10,328 nucleotides of DNA from CAYLXC01 sp964387865 (GTDB taxonomy: Bacteria; Patescibacteriota; Microgenomatia; Daviesbacterales; UBA10151). The notes under the pieces were generated by a model. It searched no databases and was not told where the DNA came from. It saw nothing but the letters and a program-made list of their open reading frames with translations. The position numbers were made by a program, and so were the translations under genes. Positions 1-7,143 of the stretch are shown in pieces. The stretch lies in assembly GCA_964387865.1 (NCBI GenBank), contig CAYLXC010000029.1, forward strand, positions 1 through 10,328, in the 5' to 3' direction. Every line of letters starts with the position of its first letter. Position 1 is the first letter of the stretch.

Positions 1-938
1 GTATGGATTACTCCTGCTGCCTGAGGTGCTTTTGTACCCTTTTTGATGGTCCAGGCCCTAACTTCCTTTTTTCCTGCAGTAAGGAACGAAATTAGACCCA
101 AAAGCTCATATGCAGCTTTAATTAGTCTTTCCAAACCTGTTTCCTCAATCCCCATAGACTTTAAGTATTCAATTCTTTCTTCATCAGTTAAGTCAGCTAA
201 TTCTTCTTCTAATTTTGCGCAAATAATTAGTTCATTTTTATTTAAGTTTTTATCTAATGAACTATTTTTGTACTCATTCTCTGAAACATTATATACATAT
301 AGAGCAGGCTTTATGGATAAGAGCGGCAAATGCGAAAACCATTCGGTTAATCGTGTATCGTTTATGGTATATCGTCCTAAATCCTTTCCTTCCTCCAACT
401 CCTTCTTAATATTCTCCAAAATCTTCAGTTTTTCACTTTCTGTTGGATCTTTTGAAGCTCTTGCTTGTTTTTCTTGGTTTGTATATAACTTATTTACAGT
501 CTCCAAATCAGCTAAACCAAGTTCTGTTTCAACTGTAAGCTTATCAGCATCAGGATTTTCTGATCCGGCTCGGACAACATTCTCGTCCTGGAAATCCCTT
601 AAAACATGAACAATTGCATCAGCCTCTCTGATATGGGACAAAAACTGATTCCCCAAACCCTCCCCTTTGGCAGCTCCTTTAACAAGTCCTGCAATATCTA
701 CAAACTGAACGACTGCCGGTACAATTGGGGGGAGCGAATCCATGTGCTCCTCTTTGTTTACCACGTCTGCAAGAATTGCCAGACGTGGATCTGGAACTGC
801 AACTACCCCAAAATTAGGTTCAACAGTAGCAAAAGGATAATTTGCACTCAAAGCCACCCGCTTTTTCAAAAGAGCATTAAATAAAGTAGATTTACCTACA
901 TTAGGAAGACCCACAATTCCGCATTTTAAAGATGACAT
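1..938 (-). CDS. ychF: Redox-/ribosome-associated ATPase YchF (EngD), 3' end cut by window
   Basis: Translating the minus strand from the ATG at 936-938 gives about 312 residues that run off the window edge, against roughly 360 in the family, so about 50 C-terminal residues are missing. Visible motifs: P-loop GLPNVGKST (residues 10-18), DIAGLVKGAAKGEGLGN (switch II, with a hydrophobic residue where classical GTPases have Gln, as in HAS-type NTPases), and NVSE in place of NKxD, as is usual for YchF, which prefers ATP. The end seen, with VRAWTIKKGTKAPQAAG, is the start of the C-terminal TGS domain. YchF is a cytosolic Obg-family ATPase that binds ribosomes and is linked to stress responses. The start is fixed by the MSSLKCGIVGLPNVGKST N-terminus, which matches the family exactly, and by a promoter lying directly upstream. 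Very secure identification. Confidence 0.97.
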   Translation of the reverse strand, partial: MSSLKCGIVGLPNVGKSTLFNALLKKRVALSANYPFATVEPNFGVVAVPDPRLAILADVVNKEEHMDSLPPIVPAVVQFVDIAGLVKGAAKGEGLGNQFLSHIREADAIVHVLRDFQDENVVRAGSENPDADKLTVETELGLADLETVNKLYTNQEKQARASKDPTESEKLKILENIKKELEEGKDLGRYTINDTRLTEWFSHLPLLSIKPALYVYNVSENEYKNSSLDKNLNKNELIICAKLEEELADLTDEERIEYLKSMGIEETGLERLIKAAYELLGLISFLTAGKKEVRAWTIKKGTKAPQAAGVIH

Positions 939-945
939 TGAAGCT

Positions 946-954
946 ATTATACCA
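946..954 (-). promoter_or_regulatory. Extended -10 promoter of ychF, probably leaderless
   Basis: The minus strand reads TGGTATAAT, a perfect -10 with the extended TGn element, ending 7 bases before the ychF ATG. Transcription would start at or next to the ATG, so no leader or Shine-Dalgarno is possible. No good -35 was found, as is common for extended -10 promoters. Confidence 0.6.
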
Positions 955-1116
955 AGAAAAACCACCAATAATATTCATTAACCCTTTCTTTAGGAGTCAT
1001 AGTCATTTTAATATTGATGCTAATTTAACCAGAAACATGACCAATGGGAAATTGTAATAGGAAACTAATTTAGGAGAATTTATAACCTTAGATTAGGCTA
1101 ATGAGTGAATACACAT

Positions 1117-1743
1117 TTATTCAGCTCTTATAGTCTTAACAATCTCTTTTACTTCCTCTCTTCTTTGAGGAGTATTTTCCTTAATAATTCCACCTACCAT
1201 AAAAATTTCTCCAAAGTTTTCAAAATAACCTGATATTTGCCCATGAGTTTCATCCATAAAGAAAGTATAATCTTTCCCACCTATATTCGCTGTAAAGGTT
1301 TCAACCTTCCAACCCTTCTCTCTTAGTTTAGAATAAGTTTCCTCATTCGATTGTGTATATATTTCCACAGTTTTATTATTCGGTTTAGGGGAAATTATCC
1401 GAAGGTCAAATGAACTTACAGGTGAGTTTAGCTCTCTCTTAGGATCATTTAATTCCAGATTACAATTTGGAGTTTTTTGACCGTCAGACCCAACTATATT
1501 ACTTATTTCTTTTCGTACTACTGTCCAATCTAATGGATGTTTAAGTGACAGCTTACATAATTCGTAGTTTACTGTTGGCCAGGAGGAGCTATCAATTATA
1601 GGCGGAGGAGAACTTTCCTCTATTTTTTTCTGCTGCAGTTTGCTTTGATTTTGATAGACAAGAAATCCGCCGCCTAAAACAGCAGCTATAATCACTATTA
1701 TTAGAGCTGGAGCAATTCCTTTTTGGTTGAGCACTATTTTCAT
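1117..1743 (-). CDS. Membrane-anchored extracytoplasmic protein of unknown function
   Basis: A 208-residue protein with a basic N-terminus and QKGIAP followed by one long hydrophobic segment (about residues 10-30), then a Lys/Glu/Pro-rich linker (about 33-55) and a polar domain. This is the architecture of a single-pass protein with its C-terminal domain outside the cell; there is no lipobox cysteine, so it is probably not a lipoprotein. The domain begins with CKLSLKHPLDWTVV (63-76), which resembles the 'structured ... YP..W' opening of PsbP-like or small bacterial extracytoplasmic domains, but I cannot assign a family. It lies 35 bases after the second bPH2 gene on the same strand, so it may share that transcript, although a TATAAG box at about 1750-1755 could also start a short-leader mRNA. 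Function unknown. Confidence 0.75.
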   Translation of the reverse strand: MKIVLNQKGIAPALIIVIIAAVLGGGFLVYQNQSKLQQKKIEESSPPPIIDSSSWPTVNYELCKLSLKHPLDWTVVRKEISNIVGSDGQKTPNCNLELNDPKRELNSPVSSFDLRIISPKPNNKTVEIYTQSNEETYSKLREKGWKVETFTANIGGKDYTFFMDETHGQISGYFENFGEIFMVGGIIKENTPQRREEVKEIVKTIRAE

Positions 1744-1778
1744 TATCTTATATAAGCAAAACGATAAGCAAGATAGCT

Positions 1779-2330
1779 TTACAATCCAGATTTAGTTTCT
1801 TTTGCTGGATTTTCCTTCATTTTCTTCAAAATAGCGCTTTTTAACTTCTCAATGTCTTGCTTGCTAAGACCATAAATGGTCACACTATTTGAATAAGTTG
1901 ATTTGGTGGCTGTCGCTCCTCCACTAACAGATGCGTTTTCTATGGTTAAGGTTGCAAGCCCAAATATCATATCTAAAATATCCTGATGTATTATTAAGTT
2001 CTGAATAACTCCATACGGAATATGTCTTTCTTCTCGAGTAATAATTCCTTGCTTTATCATTAAAAATTTATCTTCCAGGGAAAAATGAAAATAATATCTA
2101 CTTACTATTTTGTAAATTAAACCACCTATAAGTCCGATAAATATAATAGCTAGAGTATAAGGTATTGAGTCCTCCTTATCCCTTGAGCGGGTACTAGAAG
2201 AAGTTGCCATACCTGCTAAGAATGTTTGATAGAAAAAGAAAACACCGGCAATTGCAAGTACTACGACAGCAGGAATTAATGCAGTTTGGATTATCCATCT
2301 TCTCTGCATTGGAAAGTTATTATCTGTCAT
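1779..2330 (-). CDS. bPH2 (DUF304/YdbS-like) membrane protein, copy 2
   Basis: 183 residues: two hydrophobic segments (about 12-40 and 56-76) followed by a bacterial pleckstrin-homology domain of the DUF304/bPH2 type. The hallmark is IPYGVIQNLIIHQDILDMIF followed by GLATLTIENAS, matching the family pattern IPy..Iqnv.i.q.lldrifg...l.i. Such proteins are membrane-bound and of poorly known role; YdbS/YdbT-type homologues in Firmicutes occur in pairs. The start codon is 8 bases after the stop of the upstream paralogue (2339-2908), with a weak AAGGA upstream, so the two are almost certainly co-transcribed. The C-terminus is Lys-rich and presumably cytosolic. The family is clear; the function is not. 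Confidence 0.88.
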   Translation of the reverse strand: MTDNNFPMQRRWIIQTALIPAVVVLAIAGVFFFYQTFLAGMATSSSTRSRDKEDSIPYTLAIIFIGLIGGLIYKIVSRYYFHFSLEDKFLMIKQGIITREERHIPYGVIQNLIIHQDILDMIFGLATLTIENASVSGGATATKSTYSNSVTIYGLSKQDIEKLKSAILKKMKENPAKETKSGL

Positions 2331-2338
2331 GTAAGTTT

Positions 2339-2908
2339 TTAATCCTTTTTACCAATTCGGTCACCTAATACTTTTAATAGTTCCGCTTTTAAACCATCAG
2401 CTGCTTCTTTACCTAAGCCGTCAATATGAGCTTCCATTCCAGAGGATACAGTTGCACTTGAAAGGTGAACATCGTATAACGTCAATATTCTATCTAAAAC
2501 ATCTTGGTCAACATATACATCCTGTATCCGCTCATATGGAATGGTAACCTCAGTAGGCGCAACAGTTCCTTTTTTAATAACAATGTGGTCATTAGTTAAA
2601 TCATAAAAATAAGTTGAAAAATACCATCTCTGATAAAAGTATTGCCAAGCTACATCAATAATAAATAAGACAACTATGACCACAATGGCAATATACATCC
2701 AACTCGACAGCATTTGAATTTGTTGCGGGGAAACAGAAGGAGATGGGTTGTCAGCAAAACGGGAAGCATAAACAGGTATATAGAGTAATATCCCACAAAG
2801 CACGCAAAGGAGTATAAATAGAGGTATTATTGGCGCCAAAGTTTTTTTGATAATTTTATTAAAGCTAAGAGGATATTTATCTCTGGTTTTGCTGGTAGCT
2901 ATTTTCAT
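2339..2908 (-). CDS. bPH2 (DUF304/YdbS-like) membrane protein, copy 1
   Basis: 189 residues with the same plan as its downstream neighbour: basic N-terminus, two membrane segments (about 24-48 and 70-88) separated by a Ser/Pro-rich loop, then a bPH2 domain (about 95-180) with IPYERIQDVYVDQDVLDRIL and LYDVHLSSATVSSG. It is the first gene of a minus-strand set with 1779-2330 and perhaps 1117-1743. A TAAAAT box ends 4 bases before the ATG, again suggesting a very short leader. The two copies are diverged but align through the PH motif, so this looks like an old tandem duplication or a hetero-oligomeric pair rather than a recent duplication. Confidence 0.88.
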   Translation of the reverse strand: MKIATSKTRDKYPLSFNKIIKKTLAPIIPLFILLCVLCGILLYIPVYASRFADNPSPSVSPQQIQMLSSWMYIAIVVIVVLFIIDVAWQYFYQRWYFSTYFYDLTNDHIVIKKGTVAPTEVTIPYERIQDVYVDQDVLDRILTLYDVHLSSATVSSGMEAHIDGLGKEAADGLKAELLKVLGDRIGKKD

Positions 2909-3259
2909 ATTAATTTTAATCTAACTTTAGTTTCTCAATAAAATATGGTTGAGTCAAGCAAATGGACTTAGGTCGACGGTCGGAAGGTATTTTTATGAAT
3001 ACAAGGAGGTTCAAAATGTTGATTCCCGTTCTGTGCATTCACACTTTAAAGACATATCTGGAAATTATAGCAGGAAATTTTAAAAATTTTAGGACTTTTG
3101 GGAGAAAATTACCAGAATTAAAGGTAGATTTAATACACACACTAGGTGTGTTAGGTAGACATCTCAGGATTTTGTGTTTGAAAATTCGGACTAAGCGATT
3201 CCATTATATAAAATACAGACATGTTAATATTAGTTTATGCTTAAAAAAGCAGGCTGCGA
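2909..3259. other. Gap without an intact gene, containing repeat copy 1
   Basis: No convincing intact gene. It contains the first of two 113-bp degenerate repeats (2963-3075) and a small perfect hairpin ACACAC-TAG-GTGTGT at 3137-3151. A plus-strand reading frame open from 2931 to 3083, without an ATG, carries a peptide (NVDSRSVHS...KDI) also found in repeat copy 2, suggesting a decayed coding fragment. A longer frame (2962-3330) overlaps the DUF4239 gene and shows no protein-like features. Confidence 0.6.
2963..3075 (+). repeat. Degenerate 113-bp direct repeat, copy 1
   Basis: Aligns with 4214-4326 at a constant offset of 1251 bases (1252 for a short stretch). Shared blocks: TGGACT, GTCGGAA, AATGTTGATTC, TCTGT-CATTC, CTTTAAAGACATAT, ATTATA and CAGGA. 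Read from AAT at 3015, it encodes NVDSRSVHS; in copy 2 the same frame gives NVDSGSVHS, with several differences at third codon positions. I infer that both are remnants of a coding sequence. The pair brackets the DUF4239 gene. Confidence 0.6.
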
Positions 3260-4042
3260 ATGAATTATATCTCATATATAAAAACCATCATCATAGCTCC
3301 ATTTGTCACCATATTGTTATTGTTGTTTAAACTAGATCCATTTAATTTATTGACATTTCTCCCTCCGCAATGGCGTTATGTATTCTTGCAAAATGATGTT
3401 TCTGCTGTCGGTGGATATTTAACAGTAATCGGGACTCATTATAGTATACTAACAGCTTTTATTATTTTTGTTGTATGGGAGCAATTTAATAAAATATCCG
3501 ACCTAACTGATAAAGAAGCTAGAAAATTATCAGACCTTACAGTTTATATATCTTATCTTAATGATCCAAATATTGAGCAGCAAATTAAGATGAAAATAAA
3601 GGATTATGCTCAATCTGTCATTGATTACGAATGGAGAGATTTATACAACGGGTATATTAATAAACACTCAAAAGAAAACTTTATGCATATTTTATCTACT
3701 ATTAAAGAAATAAAATTTGATGACAGTAAAGACCCTGTAGTTTTCCAGAGCATTACTAAAACATACGAAGATATTTCTGATATTAGGCAAGAACGTTTAG
3801 TAACTTCAACTCAAAGAATGCCTGTTCCTTTAAGAATACTCTTATACTTAGTTTCATTTAGTGTGATAGCAGGGTTTTTCCTTTTATATCTTGAAAACGA
3901 TATTATTGCCATAATAGTTACTGCCCTTACGACTACAATTGTAGTATTAGTAATTGAGGTAATTAATGATTTGGATGATCCTTTTACTGGAATATGGGCC
4001 ATACATCCTACTCCATTTAAGGAATTAATTGCGCAAATGTGA
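3260..4042 (+). CDS. DUF4239 (bestrophin-like) membrane protein
   Basis: 260 residues with four predicted membrane segments in the 2+2 arrangement usual for DUF4239: about 8-26 and 56-74, then a soluble middle part, then 190-211 and 214-233. Family-like features are the middle helix with YAQSVIDYEWRDL (116-128), SDIRQERLVTS (173-183) before the third segment, and the C-terminal DLDDPFTGIWAIHPTPF (237-253), which matches the conserved 'DxPFxG...pxpf' ending. DUF4239 proteins are related to bestrophin-type channels in predicted fold; ion transport is inferred, not shown. The start is well bounded: an in-frame stop lies at 3242-3244, only five codons before the ATG, with a weak AGCAGG upstream. 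The gene stands alone between two copies of a degenerate repeat, so it may have been inserted or left by rearrangement. Confidence 0.85.
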   Translation: MNYISYIKTIIIAPFVTILLLLFKLDPFNLLTFLPPQWRYVFLQNDVSAVGGYLTVIGTHYSILTAFIIFVVWEQFNKISDLTDKEARKLSDLTVYISYLNDPNIEQQIKMKIKDYAQSVIDYEWRDLYNGYINKHSKENFMHILSTIKEIKFDDSKDPVVFQSITKTYEDISDIRQERLVTSTQRMPVPLRILLYLVSFSVIAGFFLLYLENDIIAIIVTALTTTIVVLVIEVINDLDDPFTGIWAIHPTPFKELIAQM

Positions 4043-4050
4043 TATGTTTG

Positions 4051-4086
4051 CACACCCTTTATCTTCATACCCTTATGGTGTGTTTT
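4051..4086 (+). terminator. Weak terminator-like hairpin after DUF4239
   Basis: CACACC (4051-4056) pairs with GGTGTG (4077-4082), followed by TTTT. The loop is long (20 bases) and the stem only 6 bp, so this is a weak candidate. Its position 8 bases after the DUF4239 stop is right. Confidence 0.35.
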
Positions 4087-4158
4087 GAACTTACTATCCT
4101 CCCAAACTCATCTCTCTCAATAATATTCCGTTCATATCTTGGCTTCGGCAAATTGATT

Positions 4159-4202
4159 AGCGCTTCGCTGAGCAATTTCCATTTATGGAAATTGTAAGCT
4201 CA
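4159..4202. other. Two adjacent stem-loops in intergenic DNA
   Basis: AGCG-CTT-CGCT (4159-4169) is followed by TGAGC (4169-4173) / GCTCA (4198-4202) enclosing AATTTCCA (4174-4181) / TGGAAATT (4186-4193) with loop TTTA. Thirteen base pairs with one 4-base bulge is well above chance, but there is no following T-run, so its role is unknown: RNA structure or cruciform. Confidence 0.5.
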
Positions 4203-4213
4203 AAAGGGATCCG

Positions 4214-4326
4214 TGGACTATTTACTACTGTCGGAAATACAAAATGCCTGCATTGAGTTATATCGAAATGTTGATTCTGGATCTGTCCATTCCAACCTTT
4301 AAAGACATATTGTGATTATAACAGGA
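4214..4326 (+). repeat. Degenerate 113-bp direct repeat, copy 2
   Basis: Partner of 2963-3075. Compared with copy 1 it carries a one-base indel, and its coding trace stops early at a TAA shortly after NVDSGSVHSNL. Its last part overlaps the -35 of the promoter for the downstream methyltransferase. No third copy was found in the window. Confidence 0.6.
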
Positions 4327-4337
4327 TTAAGTATAAT
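4310..4337 (+). promoter_or_regulatory. Promoter of the methyltransferase
   Basis: TTGTGA (4310-4315), 16-base spacer, perfect TATAAT (4332-4337). The predicted transcript start near 4344 leaves a leader of about 23 bases before the ATG at 4367, with no clear Shine-Dalgarno. Confidence 0.5.
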
Positions 4338-4366
4338 CAAAAGATATTTCAAAAAACTACATAGAA

Positions 4367-5004
4367 ATGAAAAACCACAAATTACATAAAATTTGGAACC
4401 AAGTCCCAATTACCTATTATCAAAAAGGGGTAAAAAGCAATTTATTCCAGTGGCTTTGGCATTCTAAAAAAATTAAACTGGCAAAATATATACTCTCTCA
4501 ACTTAAATTTAAAAATTGTCTTGATGTAGGGTGCGCCTCAGGATACATGATTTCACAACTTGCTTCAATTTATCCGCATGCCCAATACTGCGGCATTGAT
4601 ATTTATGATAAAGCCATTGAGTATGCCAAAAAAAATTACCCTCATATAGATTTTGCAGTCGCTTCTGCAAACAATCTACCTTTTAAAAATAACGCGTTTG
4701 AGTTAATCCTATTTTATGAAACCATAGAACATGTAGAAAATCCAAAAGAGTGCTTAAAAGAAATTAAGAGAGTTTTAAAAAAAATGGAATTTTAATTCTA
4801 ACAATGGATTCCGGCAGTTTACTTTTTAAAATAGTTTGGTTTATATGGGAAAATACCAAAGGCAAAATATGGCGGGGGGCTCATTTGCACCCGTTTCACC
4901 ATACAGAATTAGAACACTTAATTAGAGATTCCGGTTTCAAAATAAGAAATAAAATTTTTTCATTTTTGGGTATGGAGGTTACTTTCATACTAAGTAAGAG
5001 CTAG
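4367..5004 (+). CDS. Class I SAM-dependent methyltransferase, split by a -1 frameshift
   Basis: Two adjacent frames (4367-4795 and one ending at 5004) together form one Methyltransf_11-like protein of about 212 residues. Part 1 has motif I LDVGCASGY (52-60), the acidic residue D78 in CGIDIYDKAI, FAVASANNLPF (96-106) and LILFYETIEHVENP (about 113-126), typical of small-molecule class I methyltransferases. It stops at KKMEF. Reading one base back in the A8 run at 4777-4784 gives KKNGILILTMDSGSLL, the expected continuation of strands 5-7, and joins the second part with HPFHHTELEHLI. Zero-frame codons TTA AAA AAA form an A AAA AAA slippery heptamer, so ribosomal or transcriptional slippage could give full-length protein; otherwise it is a pseudogene or an assembly error. 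Substrate unknown. Confidence 0.8.
4777..4784 (+). other. A8 homopolymer / slippery site in methyltransferase
   Basis: Eight adenines. The zero frame ends 11 bases later at TAA 4793-4795; a -1 shift, or one additional A in the transcript, restores the family-like reading frame. Confidence 0.7.
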
Positions 5005-5054
5005 ATGAATATTTTTTAAAGAAAGTAATTAACATTACAGATGAAACTAAGAAT

Positions 5055-5225
5055 TCATTCATTTTTTAACTGAAGAGACTTAAGAACAAAATTATGTTTA
5101 TTCTCGCAATGTTTATCCCGACACTCAGACCAAAACTCGACATTGATTTTTACTTTCTTTTTTGCTAAAATGCAATCATCACTAGGGAGAATACGACCAA
5201 TAGACTGCGTGTCATATTGCCACAC
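5055..5225 (-). CDS. Possible short hypothetical protein (56 aa or a fragment)
   Basis: Minus-strand frame from GTG at 5223-5225 to TGA at 5055-5057, open upstream to 5270. The peptide has a protein-like mixture (VWQYDTQSIGRILPSDD, then VEFWSECRDKHCENKHNF) with two Cys and two His close together, unlike typical AT-rich noise. No ATG is present in this frame. A different frame upstream (from about 5311, including VIVINDNVSNMKQ) could join by a -1 shift at A AAG GGG (5228-5234), giving a protein of about 80 residues. It is also in frame with the NYN gene, but four stops intervene. I do not recognise it; it may be a decayed gene. Confidence 0.35.
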   Translation of the reverse strand: MWQYDTQSIGRILPSDDCILAKKKVKINVEFWSECRDKHCENKHNFVLKSLQLKNE

Positions 5226-5287
5226 CTCCCCTTTTCTTTCTTCTTGACTTTCTGTTTCATATTTGATACATTATCATTAATCACGAT

Positions 5288-5336
5288 GACAGGCTCCTGC
5301 AAAGGCTTCTATGCCGCGCAAATGCCTGTCTTTTTT
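5288..5336 (+). terminator. Rho-independent terminator-like hairpin
   Basis: GACAGGC (5288-5294) pairs perfectly with GCCTGTC (5324-5330) and is followed by TTTTTT. The 29-base interior can form a further GGC-TTCTAT-GCC stem. The orientation fits transcripts coming from the methyltransferase or from a short plus-strand RNA starting near 5279. Confidence 0.5.
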
Positions 5337-5357
5337 ATTGCGAGCAACAAACTCGCT

Positions 5358-5879
5358 TTATTTCCTCTCGAGCTTACTTCTTAGAACATTAATAAACGAT
5401 ATATATTTTTTAAATTTTCTTAAAAGCGATGAATAGCTGTATTGATTTGGAATAAGAAGCTTGTACAGTTTCTTTTTCCGAATAAGATACTCAATTAGAC
5501 AGTGGAAATCTCCGTCCCCTGTTACGATAATCGCCTTATTATACTGTGTAATTTTATCTACTGTGTGCAAAACCAACTCCGCATCCACATTGCCCTTTGT
5601 TTTTCCTTGAGAATCTAGTGTTGGTTTGAAAATTAAAGCATACCCTGCTGCTTCTAAATTTTTATAAAGCTTTTCGTATTCTTTCCTATATCCGATAAAA
5701 AGAAAGGCTTTTGTAACATGATATTTTGCCTGCAGGTAAATGAAAAAACGGGCAAAATCAAGCCGCCAGCCTGTGTAAATTTTCTTCCTTCTTCTGAAAA
5801 GGTCGTTTCTAACTGATAGATTTAAATTCTGGCTATCAATAAAAGCATAAGTTTTTATTTTATGAGGTTTTTGGTTCAT
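5358..5879 (-). CDS. NYN-domain protein (PIN-like putative RNase)
   Basis: 173 residues covering one NYN domain (LabA/DUF88 type). The acidic metal-binding residues expected for a PIN-like nuclease are present: D15 in AFIDSQNL, D99 in GNVDAELV, and D122/D124 in VTGDGDFHCLIEYL. The family is predicted to cleave or process RNA in the cytosol; the substrate is unknown. The N-terminus is short and rich in Lys, and the C-terminus (FKKYISFINVLRSKLERK) is basic, consistent with RNA binding. The start is supported by a promoter whose -10 ends 6 bases before the ATG. It is a single-gene unit, transcribed away from the topoisomerase gene. Confidence 0.9.
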   Translation of the reverse strand: MNQKPHKIKTYAFIDSQNLNLSVRNDLFRRRKKIYTGWRLDFARFFIYLQAKYHVTKAFLFIGYRKEYEKLYKNLEAAGYALIFKPTLDSQGKTKGNVDAELVLHTVDKITQYNKAIIVTGDGDFHCLIEYLIRKKKLYKLLIPNQYSYSSLLRKFKKYISFINVLRSKLERK

Positions 5880-5885
5880 TGGATA

Positions 5886-5913
5886 AGTATAGAGGAAAAA
5901 AGCTAAAATTCAA
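5886..5913 (-). promoter_or_regulatory. Promoter of the NYN gene, leaderless
   Basis: On the minus strand TTGAAT (5908-5913), 16-base spacer, TATACT (5886-5891), then six bases to the ATG. The predicted start of transcription is at the start codon. Confidence 0.55.
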
Positions 5914-6036
5914 GGATAATTTGCAGAAAGAGCCACTCTCTTTTTATCTTTGGCAGGCATTTCAAAATGTACAACAGGATTCATTTTCATAATGCGTTAA
6001 TAATAATCCAAGCAATAATAATTTTCAAATTTAAAT

Positions 6037-6042
6037 TATAAT
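6037..6042 (+). promoter_or_regulatory. -10 box upstream of topoisomerase IB
   Basis: Perfect TATAAT in a very AT-rich stretch, 14 bases before ATG 6057 and 47 before ATG 6090. No convincing -35, so the site is uncertain. Confidence 0.35.
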
Positions 6043-6089
6043 TATAAAATTTGTTGATGAGTTGGTGCAAATGCTGTAAGCTAAATTTA

Positions 6090-7139
6090 ATGCCTAATAA
6101 TTTAGATCCGGAAATTAAAAAGGGACTTAAAAAAGAAGACCTTTGTTACTGCTCTGATAAAACTCCCGGTTTTTTCCGTCAAAAATTTGGTAAAAATTTT
6201 AAATATTATGATTTGGATGGAAAGTCCATTAAAGAAAGCGGGGTTTTAAAAAGGATAGAAAAGTTGGTTATCCCGCCTGCCTGGGAAGGTGTCTGGATTT
6301 GCCCGAAAGATAATGGTCATCTTCAGGCAACCGGGATAGATGAAAAAGGGAGGAAACAATATATTTATCACGAGGATTGGATAAAAATTACCCGGGAAAA
6401 TAAGTTTGATAAGATGATTGATTTTGGATTAAAATTGCCTAAAATTAGGCAAAGAGTGTCATATTATCTGGAAGATAGTTCTTTGGATAAGAGAAAAATA
6501 TTGGCGACAGTTGTCTGGCTTTTGGAACACACATTCATAAGGATTGGGAATGAGGAATATTCAAAAGAAAATGAATCTTTTGGTTTAACAACTTTAAGAA
6601 ACCGTCATGTTAAAGTAAGAGGTAATAGAATATTTTTCTCATTTAAAGGCAAAAGCGGGGTTTTTGCAGAAACTGAAATTTCAAATCCAAAAATTGCCAA
6701 AACTATCAGAAAATGCATTGAACTTCCCGGTTATGAAATTTTTAAATTTATTTCAGATGATGGAGAAAAACGTGTTATTGATTCAGAGGATGTTAATTTA
6801 TTTTTAAAAGAAGTAACTGATGATGATTTTAGTGCAAAAGATTTCAGAACCTGGGGGGCAACTTCTCTTTGCGCTAAAAATTTTTATAAACTTGGAGAAG
6901 CTGAAAATAAAAAAACTTTGAAGAAAAATATTACAGAAACTGTAAGATTAGTTGCAAATCATCTAAATAATACAGTTTCTGTTTGCAGAAATTATTATAT
7001 CCATCCGGCTGTTATAAAAGCTTATCAGGAAAATGTATTAATCCCTCATTTTGAAAATTATTCAAAATCAAAAAAGGAAAGAAAAGGCTTATCCTGGAAC
7101 GAATATGCCCTGATTAAACTTTTGCAAAAAAATTCTTAA
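6090..7139 (+). CDS. DNA topoisomerase IB (poxvirus type)
   Basis: 349 residues from ATG 6090; the frame is open further up to ATG 6057 and TTG 6051, but the extra residues (SWCKCCKLNL) are not family-like, whereas MPNNLDPE fits bacterial IB enzymes. The N-terminal domain has the signature VIPPAWEGVWICPKDNGHLQ (60-79) and GRKQYIYHEDW (87-97). The catalytic set is complete: R151 in RIGNEEY, K188 in FKGKSG, R253 in KDFRTWGAT, a His in VANHLNN (H291), and nucleophile Y303 in CRNYYIHP. The enzyme relaxes supercoils through a 3'-phosphotyrosine, without ATP. Its stop is separated by only 4 bases from the convergent RT stop, with no terminator between, so transcripts may run into each other. Confidence 0.95.
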   Translation: MPNNLDPEIKKGLKKEDLCYCSDKTPGFFRQKFGKNFKYYDLDGKSIKESGVLKRIEKLVIPPAWEGVWICPKDNGHLQATGIDEKGRKQYIYHEDWIKITRENKFDKMIDFGLKLPKIRQRVSYYLEDSSLDKRKILATVVWLLEHTFIRIGNEEYSKENESFGLTTLRNRHVKVRGNRIFFSFKGKSGVFAETEISNPKIAKTIRKCIELPGYEIFKFISDDGEKRVIDSEDVNLFLKEVTDDDFSAKDFRTWGATSLCAKNFYKLGEAENKKTLKKNITETVRLVANHLNNTVSVCRNYYIHPAVIKAYQENVLIPHFENYSKSKKERKGLSWNEYALIKLLQKNS

Positions 7140-7143
7140 AATT

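Larger units (their letters stand above)
4043..4366. other. Gap without a gene: hairpins, repeat copy 2 and promoter
   Basis: No gene seen. In order it holds a weak terminator-like hairpin (4051-4086), two adjacent stem-loops (4159-4202), the second 113-bp repeat (4214-4326) and a promoter for the methyltransferase (4310-4337). A plus-strand frame across 4198-4290 is open and ends in a stop inside the repeat, consistent with a decayed coding fragment. Confidence 0.6.
5005..5357. other. Gap without a secure gene: small ORF and terminator-like hairpin
   Basis: Between the methyltransferase and the NYN gene. It holds a possible small minus-strand coding frame (5055-5225, open upstream to 5270), a plus-strand hairpin with T-run (5288-5336), and a second small stem GCGAG/CTCGC (5340-5356) directly after the NYN stop. 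A plus-strand promoter-like pair, TTGACT (5244-5249) and TACATT (5267-5272) with a 17-base spacer, precedes the hairpin. Confidence 0.5.

Noticed and set aside
43..884. Two long plus-strand reading frames (43-609, 606-884)
   Set aside because: They are antisense to ychF, whose motifs are unmistakable on the minus strand; the plus-strand peptides are Ser/Phe-rich with no motifs.
2962..3330. 122-codon plus-strand frame before DUF4239
   Set aside because: It overlaps DUF4239 by 71 bases, has a low-complexity basic composition, and the repeat in it shows codon-like variation in a different frame.
3811..4068. Minus-strand 85-codon frame
   Set aside because: Antisense to the membrane helices of DUF4239, with no protein-like features.
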